Source: Acanthaster planci
Lineage: Eukaryota; Echinodermata; Asteroidea; Valvatida; Acanthasteridae
DNA length: 41,307 bases
Direction: 5' to 3'
NCBI RefSeq assembly: GCF_001949145.1
Contig: NW_019091377.1
Span: 1,147,881-1,189,187, forward strand
Below the pieces are notes generated by a model. That model did not search any database. It saw only the letters and a list, made by a program, of their open reading frames with translations, and had not been told where the DNA came from. Below, piece by piece: positions 23,534-34,095 of the stretch. The translations under genes and the position numbers were made by a program. Positions within the stretch are counted from its first letter, which is position 1; each line of letters starts with the position of its first letter.

Positions 23534-24546
23534 GTAGGATTTTTGTCACCTCCTTCTCCAAGTCAACATTAAATCATTCATGTCACAGAAAGTATTCCTA
23601 GATTACATGTAATAATTCGTAGGTGGGTCATACAATCTACATGTACATGACCACCTGCTGTATTCAAAAATTTGATTCTCATCGGACAGTGGGTTTCCAC
23701 CTTGGCAGGGTCTGCCATCAAACAGGCAGCTTTTGGATATTAAGCGACATCTTCCATCGTACAGATTCTGATTTAACCCACCATGCCTAATCTTTGTCGG
23801 ATCCGACAATACAACCCATTGCAGACAGTTTCGGCGAAGCCATTTCAAGAGTCTGTTAGAATCTGGGCTTTGGTTTCTCTGGATATCTCCCTGACGTGTA
23901 GGTTTTCCAAAACTTTGGATTTTAGGATGCATTTTCAGTCAGTTTTTGTTCCTTTTTTTCTCTTGGAACTTCCTGCATGATTTGCATACTCACAGCTATT
24001 TGAAAAATAAAGTAAGGCCTTGTGAGCTGTTGAAAGCCTTAATAAGTGTTTTCTGGTGTCATTAAAGCTCCTCTTCTGGATGTTTTGTGGATTTCTCTTC
24101 ATCTCTGACCTCACCCTTGTGTCATTGGTGGGCTTTACATGTCTTGCCTTGTGTTTATCTTTCAAAATTCCCCCAAACTCCTGATGGATTGTGAAGAGTT
24201 TAGAAAAGTGAAAAAGTTTTCCTTTTTTCCCCAGGACCAATTCAGCGTGCGGTTAGTTGAATTCTGTTATTTCCTACTTCCCTCTCCCAAATTTGGAAGC
24301 TGTAACTCTGAGGAAACACGCAAGCTTTCCAGACCTACTGCTGCCAGTCTTGCTGTACATGTATGTTCTCTATTGCTGACCAGTGTCAGTCACACAATCT
24401 CCTCAGTCCAAGATTTTTACAGACTTCTTGTACTGTAGTTGCTGTCGACCGTTTGGTACATTTTTCCCCCCAGTGGCAGAAAAATCTGTGATCAGCAAGC
24501 TTGTCAGTGATGCACGCTTTGTATACTACAGTGATCATTGCTGATG
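23534..24546. other. No recognised gene
   Basis: It includes the second copy of the short repeat word near 24075. Long-looking open frames (109 and 101 codons, minus strand) are within chance. Confidence 0.4.
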
Positions 24547-24950
24547 GGTGAAATCGTGGTCGGGCATTCAACACTTCTGGTCTGTTTTACCTTAAATGTC
24601 CAAATAAAAATGGAGATTCCCAGTTGAACCACATGTGGAAAGTGAATTCAAGAATTTAACGAACAATCAGCCTTCAGTTTGTTTGGGGGAGTCAGCTTGG
24701 CGTGGTGGTTCTTTCCTCGCCTTCCACCTCTGTGGTCCAGGTTCGATTCCCGGCACGGTTCACATGTGGATTGGGTTTTCAGTCCTTACCCGATTGGGTG
24801 GGTTTTACCGAGAATATTCCTCTGGGGTTTTCCTCCCACCCCTAAAACTGTGACTACTTCTCATTTACTCCTCTCTACAGGTTTCTTCAGGCTTGCGAGC
24901 GACAGTGCTTAGGGTACTTTTGAAGAATCCTTGGTGTCATTACCAGAAAT
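24547..24950 (+). repeat. tRNA-derived SINE-like repeat family A, copy 1
   Basis: This 404-base unit aligns end to end with the reverse complement of 34096-34494. It begins ggtgaaatcgtggtcgggca. It contains a tRNA-like head around 24692-24757 with an A-box-like agcttggcgtggtgg and a B-box-like ggttcgattccc. It then has ctggggttttcctcccacc and ends near gtgtcattaccagaaat. The tRNA-like part sits about 145 bases into the unit, unusual for a simple SINE. No protein is encoded. Confidence 0.75.
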
Positions 24951-25430
24951 AATTAACAATAATAGTAACAGCAGCAATTAGTAATTGTTTTATACCAGTG
25001 GTATGCACTAGTAATGTTTAATTAATAGTAAAAATCACAGTGGGAAGTAAAAAGATTGGACAGATGGGACTTGACAGGCTCATGTAACCTTGATACATGC
25101 GGATGATTGCGGATGATATGGGAGCTCATTTTGTGTCTGATTTCACTCTTTATGTTGCGAATGTCACAAACCAGGCTAACCTTTTCTCCAGCTGCTCATT
25201 ATTTGGACTTGTTTCACTGCGACTTGGGAGAGTAATTACACTGTGTCAGTCAGGAAGCTGGCAAGTTCTGTAAGATAATGTGTAATAGTACCTACATGTA
25301 GTTTCACCTTGAGCAGAGTTTATGTGTACCAATGGAACCAAGTTCCTCTCAAGTTTCTAATGTTACAACACTGAGGGAGTACTTGACTGGGGCTTAATAT
25401 TGGACACAAGTCTGTGATACTGACTGCAAC
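24951..25430. other. No recognised feature
   Basis: AT-rich non-coding sequence. Confidence 0.45.
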
Positions 25431-25616
25431 CACTGCTCATCGAGTTATGTGTAATGTCAAGCCGCCCCGAGTAATTTGACACAGACTGAGTAAATCTGGG
25501 CACTACTCATAGAGTTTTGTGTAATATCAAGCTGCAGCTGAGTAATTTGGACACAACCTGAGTAAATCTGGGCACTACCCACTGAGTTGTGTGTAATTTC
25601 AAGCTGCAGCTGCGGC
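25431..25616. repeat. Tandem repeat, unit 70-72 bp, about 2.6 copies
   Basis: Units start cactgctcat (25431), cactactcat (25501) and cactacccac (25573). Each contains gagtt.tgtgtaat.tcaag, and the first two contain gagtaattt.g.cac and ctgagtaaatctggg. The third copy is truncated after the agctgcagctg part. Units two and three are closest to each other. Confidence 0.8.
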
Positions 25617-26633
25617 CTGACAAAATCTTTGTCCAAATTCATGGCTCTGCTTTAATATTGTCCTGACATGGAAGACTTTGCCCAAGAATTTTCTGCAACT
25701 GAAGTCAGTTCTTTTTTTCACATAGATGGTTGTGATAAAATTGCAAACCTGCATCGCGGAGAGACACAAAACAAACAGTCTCTCCGTGTACTTATCAACG
25801 GGGGGTGCGTTAGCCTGAGTTTTTTCCGAGACTGACCCATCGGCTTGGATTGCCAGTGCGGTATCAGGAACGGCGTGCAGGAATATTGACATCTATAATC
25901 CATCAGTCGCTGTCCCCATGTGAGATTATCTGTTTCCCCCTCTTCCGATTCGGCGACGCTCCGTGCCCTAGACTCCCCGAGATGGGTATCAGTTAAACAT
26001 TGTCGTGCCATGCGATTGACAAGCGATTACCTGAGGTGTCCAGGGGCCTCTTTGCCAAGTGTTTTTATTTTTTTTTATTTGCAGTGTTGGTAACACAACC
26101 TGTCCTACACGTAGACTCAAAAATGCTGCTATTGTATACTACACGCTTTATGGCTTCAAAGTAAAATTGGTTTGGGTTTCACTTTCCCTTGGATCAACTG
26201 CTTTCCTCATTTTTTATTTCTCATGTGTTAAAGAAGTCTTGTGTGGTGTGGCATTTCCCACATTTGTTTATGAATTCCAAATCAGTGCATCCAATGATGA
26301 TGATTCCAAATATGCATGCCCTTGTCAGTGAAATGGTACAAAAAATGAATTTTTTTTAAATAGAATTGTCAACAAATCAGCAATTCCATGTGAGTGGAAA
26401 CCTGTCATTCTTTAAACTGACCTCATTTCCCTTCTGAACTCATAAATAGTTTTTCCAAAAAGGAGATAGGTGTGCAGTACCATTACCTTTATTTCCAGGC
26501 TATTTTTTATGACACTCTTTTTTTTATTGACGAGTTGTGAATAACATACGAGGTTGGTGATTGAAGGACAAATATTCCACCTGGTAGACCAATCATCTGC
26601 TCTCTAAATCTTTTATCTTTCTTGTATTGAAGA
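25617..26633. other. No recognised gene; CpG-richer patch
   Basis: Between about 25740 and 26040 the sequence is richer in CG dinucleotides than its surroundings. It carries overlapping open frames of about 97 codons on the minus strand. No splice-bounded exon or motif could be supported. Confidence 0.35.
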
Positions 26634-26666
26634 GCTGTCCCATATATCAATAATATATGGGATAGC
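26634..26666. repeat. 14-bp inverted repeat with 5-base loop
   Basis: GCTGTCCCATATAT (26634-26647) pairs with ATATATGGGATAGC (26653-26666), with one G.T wobble and loop caata. It is isolated, with no neighbouring element recognised. Confidence 0.85.
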
Positions 26667-27197
26667 CAAAAACAGGTGTCTGGTACCACCGTTGTTGTTA
26701 TTTTGCCCGATGTAAATCCACACCGTGGTGTAATTAATTGCTCGGCATCCTCTGTGCTTGCCGTTGAAAGATGTCTCCACTTCTCCTGTTTCTGGGTGAT
26801 TACACCCCAATTGGGGGAGTATTTATGGCAAAAGCGGCGTTTATCTGTCCTCTCATATCCCATCCATAACAAGGGAGAGTAAATACATGTATGCGCTTGG
26901 CCGGTCCAGATCTGGAGAATGGACGGTGATAACGCCCGAGCCGAAGGCCGGGGACTTCTGCAGCGTCCATTAAGACCAGCCAAGCATGCATTTATTCTCC
27001 TTCATAAATGGTTGCTACCCTCTGAGTCACAGACTCAAACATGTTCAGATATTGTCAATTTGCAAAAATTTTGTTTGACGTTTTTACTAAATTATTTGCA
27101 AATACCCCGCAAGCCATGTTGAGGTATGGTTTGTTCCTCATGCTCTTGTACAATGTATGTAGTCATAAAAAGTCTGCTTATATGGAAATACAGGCGA
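26667..27197. other. No recognised feature
   Basis: Non-coding. A 158-codon minus-strand open frame (26507-26983) crosses this stretch but carries no motif and is near the chance maximum for the window. Confidence 0.4.
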
Positions 27198-27351
27198 TTC
27201 ACAATAGTGCGCCTCCAAGAGTTTGTAATGCATTGGCCAATCACAGCGCGCAAAGTTTGTCGACTTTTTCCAAACGCGCATTGGGTCGACAGATTTCGCG
27301 CATTGTGATTGGCCAACACGTTGCAAACTCTTGGAGGCGCACTGTTGTGAA
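27198..27351. mobile_element. 154-bp foldback MITE with about 67-bp arms
   Basis: The left arm 27198-27264 and right arm 27285-27351 are reverse complements at roughly 85 percent. Both start TTCACAAYAGTGCGCCTCC and share ccaagagtttg, ttggccaatcaca and gtcgac. About 20 bases separate the arms. Nearly the whole element folds back on itself. There is no coding and no obvious target-site duplication. The arms contain CCAAT-like words (ggccaatcac). Confidence 0.85.
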
Positions 27352-28499
27352 GCATCCGTATTAGTGTGCAAGTGGCACATACTGTACTGCACGAGGTGGT
27401 GATTCATCAACAGTTTAAGACTGGTCATGTGACGGGCTGTCAACCACTAGGAATAGTTATAACTGTCTTAGGTTTTTTATGACTTCTGTAATTAATGTGG
27501 CATTTATTCTTCTGCATGCGTCCGTTTTTTTTTTTAAGAAAAATGATATTAATTGCTGTTTTTTTCCCACTAATTGTCCATTTGTCAAACCATTGTTTAG
27601 TGCTCCTTCTCGATCAACATCCGGTCTTCTCCAAGTTGACTTTGCTCTGTATGGATTGTCATATAGGGAAACATCTACCTGGTCTTTGCCTGGTCTTCAC
27701 TTCAATTATGCCCCATTTCACAGTCGCCGTGCCCCACGGTTCCCTGTTCGTGATGTTAAAATAGCTTTCCCACTTGACCTCCCCTTTCAGTTTTTTGTTT
27801 GTTGGTTTTTTGGGTCTCAATTTATCTGTTTCCCCCTTGGCACTTTTATCGTGTTGCCGTTTTTCCATTTTAGACTCATGGACGCTCTCTGTTCTGTAGA
27901 TTTAGCTTAATTGCAGAAACGCATCAGACGCACATGTACATGTGCAAATGGAATTCAAGGTTACTGTTTGATGTTGGATGACGTGTGTTTTACAAACACA
28001 GGCATATTAGTTATTATGGGAATATACCAGGCAAGATATGAGACGGAGGGGTACCCCCCTTACCTGTCCAATCCCTATACACACTGTAGACTATTGTTAC
28101 CTAACACATCCCCCTTAGAAGTCTGTAAAGAATTCCTGAGATTCCGATCAAACAATGACCAACACAAAGGTGGGGGGGTTCTCTCCGTCCCATATCTTGC
28201 TTCAAATGTGTGGGAAACTATCCCCTGCAACTCACTTCAAATTGCAAACATCTTCCTGTTTGGCATAAAGCACACACATGAACTTTTCTACCGCCTTCAA
28301 AGTTCTTTTTGAGAAGACACCCCACTCCCTCTACCATTGACCCTCACCCAACGTCATATCCAATTGTCCTGCATTAGCCTACAGGTATTTGAGGTATGGC
28401 AGACACAATTGGAGGACATTGTGTTCATACTCGTACTCATTTAAATGTACTCATACTCTCAAGAAAAAATTTTCCCCACACTCGTATTCGTACTCTTGC
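27352..28499. other. No recognised gene
   Basis: T-rich first half. Open frames of 143 and 133 codons (27479-27910 and 27911-28312, + strand) are adjacent but show no motif and lie within the chance range. The word cacatgtacatgtgc lies at 27931. Confidence 0.4.
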
Positions 28500-28660
28500 C
28501 AAACTACTCGTACTGCATGTTGTACTCATATTCATGCAAAGGCACCCTTCTCACACTAATATTCGTACTCATGCAAAGGTGCCCCTACTTACACTAATAC
28601 CCATAATCATGCAAAGGCACTAATACTCGTACTCATGCAAAGGCTCCCCTACTTGTACTT
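28500..28660. repeat. Minisatellite of catgcaaagg / actcgtactcat units
   Basis: The word catgcaaagg recurs at 28533, 28570, 28608 and 28634 (spacing 37, 38 and 26). It is separated by cacccttctcac/cccctacttacac and actaatactcgtactcat-like segments. Degenerate actcgtactc words extend upstream to about 28425. Confidence 0.75.
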
Positions 28661-29472
28661 GTGGCAAAGTTCTGCATTTGGTTTTGGTAATATTTTCAGT
28701 ATTCACTCCAAATGTACCCACTTCAAATATGCTTTCCTACTTCATCTGCCATGCTTTAAAAAGACTATAGAAAAACTCCAAAATTATATGTACATTGAAA
28801 CTTACACAGTCACTTCCAAAAACCCAAATACAGTAACTTTTTGGAATCAAACCAAAACTGCCATTTGGAAAACAAATACTGTTAAATTTCAAATGTTGTG
28901 TTTTGCTGAACACTTTAAGATTTTGCTTTGAAAAACTGCCCTTGATCCAACCATTTTCTGAAATGATGGGAACGGAAATAATCTGTGACAGTGTTTGGAT
29001 TGATCATCTGCCCTTCTGACATTTACAAATCCATAGAAGCTTACAATCAAGCCGCAAATACAAGTGTGGCCTTAATTAAGATATCAGCGCACTTAGCACA
29101 CCTTTAATGGATTCCCGTCTAATGCAGTGACCGAATTTTTTCTTGTTACCACCTGAGGCACTCATCGTTAAACACCAACCTAAGCCCTTTCCAACTGATT
29201 AATGATGCTGTGCCCTCATTCCCACTACATGTTCCACTAGAACCCAGCAAGCCCTATCACACGACATTCAACCAATCACCCCTCTCCCCCCTCCCCATCT
29301 CTCACACCCTGCATCTCCCTGTCTCCCATTTCCCAGTTCCTGTGTCCTGTTAGTCCCTTCTCTCCAGACCGGCCTGTGTGCCTGTGTGTTCCCAGTGTAT
29401 AATCGAGCGAGGACAATCAATAAATTACTCTCTTCACGATTCATAGGAGCTACGGTTCACTTGTTAAGAGCG
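28661..29472. other. No recognised feature
   Basis: AT-rich, then C-rich from about 29270 (ccctctcccccctccccatc). No exon is supported. Confidence 0.45.
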
Positions 29473-29519
29473 CCGCGGAGATGACAGATTTAGTTGGCGC
29501 TGCGATCTCATCTCTGCGG
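29473..29519. repeat. GC-rich stem-loop
   Basis: CCGCGGAGATGA (29473-29484) pairs with TCATCTCTGCGG (29508-29519), with one G.T wobble and a 23-base loop. It lies in a locally GC-rich patch within AT-rich DNA. Confidence 0.7.
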
Positions 29520-32144
29520 GCTGCATTTTTTTTCTCCATCTCTACAAACTCCCCACCCCAACTTCTCCAGGCCTTTTTCTAAAAAAAAAGCTCACTGCTA
29601 CCTGGAGCTTCATTCGAGCAATGAGAGTCACTGGTGAGTGTGTCTGTACACGTAGGCCCTGCTCTTGGATAAGTATATGATGATTGCCACAGCATTGGCC
29701 AGGAGTACGCCGCAAATTCATTTGTTTGTTGTGGCATGACTTTACTGCTGCCGACGATGCTATCATCCATCAGTGATATATGGAGGCCCATTGAGGAGGT
29801 GAGTTACCGAATGGTTTGGCTGTCTATTTCTTGCAGCCAACTGTCTCTAGTTAATGATGCTTTATAATGATTTCGGTGTATCTCTAATGGGTCTTCAGCA
29901 CCAAATGATGAAATAAATGGATATACAACAGGAAAAGTTAGTTCATAGTTTGAACTACTCAAGTTCCCAGGTCAGTCTGCAGTTCTGTTTCCGTAAAATT
30001 TTTATAACGGAACATTAATTACCATTTACACAAAAAAAGTAAAATTTACATCAGATTTTTTCTCAGTGCAGCTTTGATTTTCCTTTTTGCTTGTTTGGAG
30101 GAATTCCTGATTAAATTTCACCACAATGTGTCTTTTTCCTGTGTCATTTGCTTTCTTGTCATCCGATAAAACTCAGCAAACGTATTGCTACAGAAGAAAG
30201 AAGAAAAGTCCAAGCACTAGCCACAGAGAAGTTCTGATAAACAGTTTTAACAACATAATGTAAGCCTGATCGTGGAAGATGACATGCTCATTATTCTATC
30301 AGCCTTCATGCGCAGTACACCGCGATTCAAAAACTGAAACCATAGAAAGGTTTGCCCTCTAGGAACCACAGGGACAATATTTTTTAGATGAACCACTGTG
30401 AAAATATTTTTTAGATAATATGTATTCAGTGAAGCATTGATTGAGTTTGATTTTACATACCGGCATGTAAACCCAAATTTGAGTTGGTGGTTTACTAAAT
30501 ATAGCAACTTTGCCTGCCACCCACATGGCATATTTCTCATCAATTTTCATTTTAATACAGACTGGATGATCACTCCCAAAATGTCAAGAATCTTTAGAAT
30601 CAAAAAGCCTACTTATTCAAGGAATGAAAAAAACAAGCCCGGAAGTATTACATTTACACCCAGTATTATTTGACAAGCTGTCAATCCGGCCCACGCGCCT
30701 ATATTTGTGGAAGAATCACCTGTTAGCTTATCTATCATTTTTCATCTCAGAGACAAACTTTCAGTGTTGTGGTCATACTTTTTGAGTACCAATTTCTTTG
30801 CCAAATATATTGAATAGGTTAGGACAGAACAAAGCTGAAATACATGGGCATTTGGTAGTACGTGCACAAAGGTACGATTGCAGAATAAAATGATGACTTC
30901 ACACCATCACGGTTTAATGAAAAAAAATAAGTTTTTATGACAAGTGCTTAAAAAGTAATCAGCTGAGTACCTTCTGAGTATTTTTCTCGTAAAAATTTAA
31001 TTTTCACAGAATTGGAAGTCTGAAAGTTTTTTGTAATCTGTGCATTTACCATTAAATGTCCATTGTTCTCTGGCTTTGTTCCTTCTTAATCCATTCAGTA
31101 TAATTTGGCAGTGAACTTGGTACTCGAAAAAATGCTCAACTACAACACTGCAATGTTTGGGGCAGTTTTTCAAATATAAAGAAAGGTAGTGGCAGTTGCC
31201 AAAGCTCAAATTTTAGCCGTTGCCGTTTTGATTTGATTTAATTGGATTCATCATGATAAATTCAAAAGAATCAAATAACTCAAAACCAGGGTCATATTAA
31301 GATGTATCCGCCCCCTTTTTCTCTGGCCAAATTTGGGTTCGTGTCACCCAACGCCTAAAAGTTCACTCTTTTTTGTAATACACCACACATCCCTTTCACA
31401 CACTTGGTCAGCGATGAAAACTTTGCGCATACAAAGCATTGCGTCTTGTTGACTCAGTTCGTAATCTCTGATGTGAAATAAATTGAAGTGCATCATGACA
31501 CGTTACCCTTGGTATCCCCATTTTTACCGTCCTTGGGGATGCAACTTCCATTTACATGTATCTCCATACTGATAGCCTTGTTGACCTTTAAAAGAAATGG
31601 AAAGAAAATATCTCCATTGACGCTTTGACTCATTAAAAAATCACGGCAACAAAGAAGAACAGAGCACTTGTGCCTAGATTGGAGGTCAGCTTGCTGTGAT
31701 GTATCAGCTGATAAGGACATCTTGATCCTACTGTTTGATCCGGTAACGCTAATGTGGGATTAATTGAAATGAGTGACTGACCCAGGAAGCAAGGAAAAAA
31801 AAAAAAAAGAAAAAGGAAAGAGATGGTAGAATTATGGCCTCGTTTATCGGATGCACCTGTCAACGAGGCTAAGATGTTTTGGACGCAATCTAATAAGGGC
31901 CTCGGTGAGAGATGATGAAATTAAAATGTCACCCACCGGCAATGGAGCGTAATAACTATTTGAAAATATGTGGATGTATGTCTTACTTGTCTGAAGAGCA
32001 TGCATTTTCTGGTGTGATTGTCAATTTAGAAGCATGTGCTATGTTAATTTCACACCATAGTAGGGGAACTTCTTGTAAGGGCATATTTGTATCCTTTGAA
32101 GGGATGTACCATAAATTTAGAGGGGGGATTTGACCTTGTGTTAA
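29520..32144. other. No recognised feature
   Basis: AT-rich non-coding sequence with an A-run at about 31795-31810. Open frames are short and lack splice borders. Confidence 0.45.
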
Positions 32145-32440
32145 GGCTTTGTAGCTCTCATCCTAGGGTTTGGGGTCTGAATCCTGGCAGGTGGTTGTGA
32201 CCTTGGGCAAGTCACTTTACGTAGACATGCCCCTCTCCACCCAGGAGTAAATGGGTACCTGTGAGGGCAGCCATGGTTATTGATGTTTAGCCGTTACTCC
32301 CCAGGGAGCTGAGATGGTCTCAGGAATGCTGAGATGCTGTGAGCCTAGTCAGCAGGGCCAATGATAACATGAAGGCACCTTTGAATGACTGACACTGTTC
32401 GATACCCGGTTGCATAAACGCTGTTATTATTTTTATTATC
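32145..32440 (+). repeat. tRNA-derived SINE-like repeat family B, copy 3 (most complete)
   Basis: The B-box-like ggggtctgaatcc lies at 32170 in a tRNA-like head. It is followed by cttgggcaagtcacttta, cccctctccacccaggagta, aatgggtacctgtgagggca and actccccagggagctgagat. A short AT-rich tail (ttattatttttattatcat) closes it near 32440. This order, a tRNA-like head, unrelated body and simple tail, is the standard SINE layout. Confidence 0.7.
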
Positions 32441-32628
32441 ATATTCCATCTCTCTGTCTTTGGCAATGCACAAATCATGGAGGGGGAACAGGAGAAGCAT
32501 CACTGTCTGCAGGGCATGGCTTTCCACAAAATAGATTTCCCCCATTGAATGGCCAAGTTTTTTTAGCATTAGAAATGGAAATGACATGTAGATGTGCACA
32601 GTTGTTCAGGCATCATCAGCTTACATAA

Positions 32629-32830
32629 GCAGAAGTGCCCCCTCATCGGTTGAAAAGAGCCCTGTTGGTCAGGAGTATTCATTTTGTTGGTCGCAATGCG
32701 AGTGCAATGCTTACGTTTTCTAGTCATTCGGGAACCAGCAACGCGCAGTTGTGTAGTACCAAAGGAACCTCTGTTGCTAAGGAAAGAGCACCCTCTCTTG
32801 GTCCAGCTCGAGGCCCATATATGTAGATTA
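32629..32830 (+). repeat. Dispersed repeat family C, copy 2
   Basis: It is homologous over its length to 4699-4885, same orientation. Landmarks are gcagaagtgccccctc, ggttgaaaagagccctgttg, accaaaggaacctctgttgc and caccctctcttggtcc. Both C copies lie within about 0.4 kb of a family B SINE. Confidence 0.6.
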
Positions 32831-33009
32831 CACAAGATAGGTAGACTGTCACTTATATGCGTCCAGACGACACTTATTGTCATCGTTACATTGGAGGAAA
32901 TTTAGGATAGAAAGGATTCTCGGAATCCCATTTACTGTCTGTTGCACAGTTTTGCAAAATCCACCTGAATTGTGCTCTCCTCTGACTCATGTGAAATGTT
33001 CTCTGCCAG

Positions 33010-33126
33010 GCTGAGCGAGAAGAACACAGAGGTCCAACAGAGAGTGTCCTGGTGATAGAAAAAGGCAATAAACTTCTCCTTAGTGCACCATTTATTGCGC
33101 TCTTTGTAGATCATTCTGTTGACAAG
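33010..33126 (+). CDS. Probable exon E of the PH-domain gene, or of another + strand gene
   Basis: The acceptor ttctctgccag follows a pyrimidine-containing tract and the donor gacaag|gtacgg is good. The exon is 117 bases, exactly 39 codons, phase 0 at both ends. It encodes AEREEHRGPTESVLVIEKGN followed by KLLLSAPFIALFVDHSVDK. The alternating hydrophobic pattern (VLVIEKGNKLLLSAPFIALFV) looks like beta strands of a folded domain. I do not recognise the family. Its entry phase matches the exit phase of exon D at 3222, so direct joining is possible. That would give a 29.8-kb intron unless other exons intervene. Confidence 0.5.
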
Positions 33127-34095
33127 GTACGGCAGTTTGCAGTTTTAAACCTGCCAAATAGATAGAATACTGAGGGAAAAAGTCTTCAAAGCCTCAAGCA
33201 TTGAATGCAGGAAAAAAACAGCACACCCACGCCAACTGCTTTTCCTTAAAAAAAAGTAGATTTGTCCCATGTCTGACACTAAAATGTATTGTCGACTTCA
33301 CTGTCACTGATGGTGAAGTCTACAATACATGTTGAATTTTAGTATCAAAGATTAATAGCAGGCCCGATATTTTCCCCTGTGCAAATTATGTTAGATTTTT
33401 TCCCTTTCATTTCCTATTATTTCCTGCATTTTCAACGTTCAGTACTGTGGTCATTATACCGGGGGGGGGTTTCTTGAAGGAGTATTTCTCTCGTTTTCCC
33501 TCAGGCGCAATTAATTATAAGTTCAAATCTGTTGTCTTGCCCCCATTTTCCCGAGTTTCAGGAGGAAGTAATGTACATGTCAAGTTTTGCACAAAGTACA
33601 TGTAGTGAAGAAACAAATTGAAACGTACAAGTATCGGGTAGGTGAGGATGAGGAAATATTTTACAGTGTGCAAGGAGTACTTGTCTCATTCCACATTATG
33701 TCATTCTTCAATAACTTGTCAGCTGGGAGATGCCTATGAAAATGCATTGTTTTTCCCAGGGGTGTACGGATTGAATCAACAACCTTTGCAATTGTTCATG
33801 TGCACGTGTGTACACTCATCAGTGCCGTTACTCCCTTGAGGAAACACACACGAAAATCCCATTCGCCCAGGTAGTTGCTTCACACACGCAGATCATGCTG
33901 ATTGTTTTACGTCGCATAGGGTGGCGACGACTGGTGGATCATGGTAAGGTCCCTTGGATCGGTCAATAAGTCAATCACATCCGGCGCGATGAACAAGCAC
34001 CCCCCCACCACACACACAGGATCCTGGATAATTTATCATTCAGTATTCCCTTACCCTCCTTTACCCGGTTGCCTCTCATCACATCATAATTATTA
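33127..34095 (+). other. Intron-like sequence
   Basis: It starts at the gtacgg donor. It contains the 33284-33330 stem-loop and a G-run near 33461. Nothing else is recognised. If exons E and F belong together, their shared intron also includes the family A repeat at 34096. Confidence 0.4.
33284..33330. repeat. 18-bp near-perfect stem-loop with outer pairing
   Basis: Positions 33284-33301 (atgtattgtcgacttcac) pair with 33313-33330 with a single C/T mismatch and an 11-base loop. Outside a short bulge the flanks also pair (gacactaaa versus ttttagtatc). The overall foldback is about 75 bases and is hairpin-precursor-like in shape. Confidence 0.75.

Noticed and set aside
24692-24770. Possible tRNA gene
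   Set aside because: A/B-box-like words are present but no cloverleaf with paired acceptor stem could be drawn. The segment is shared with another repeat copy, so it is a SINE head.
26507-26983. 158-codon minus-strand open frame
   Set aside because: It is near the chance maximum. It has no domain pattern or splice borders, and a hairpin lies within it.
27479-28312. Two abutting + strand open frames of 143 and 133 codons
   Set aside because: They are in the same frame, separated only by a stop, but the first is driven by T-rich sequence (Phe/Leu runs). Neither shows a motif or homology-like pattern.
28425-28660. CRISPR-like repeat spacing
   Set aside because: The repeat words are degenerate, spacing is irregular, the spacers are related to each other, and the genome is eukaryotic.
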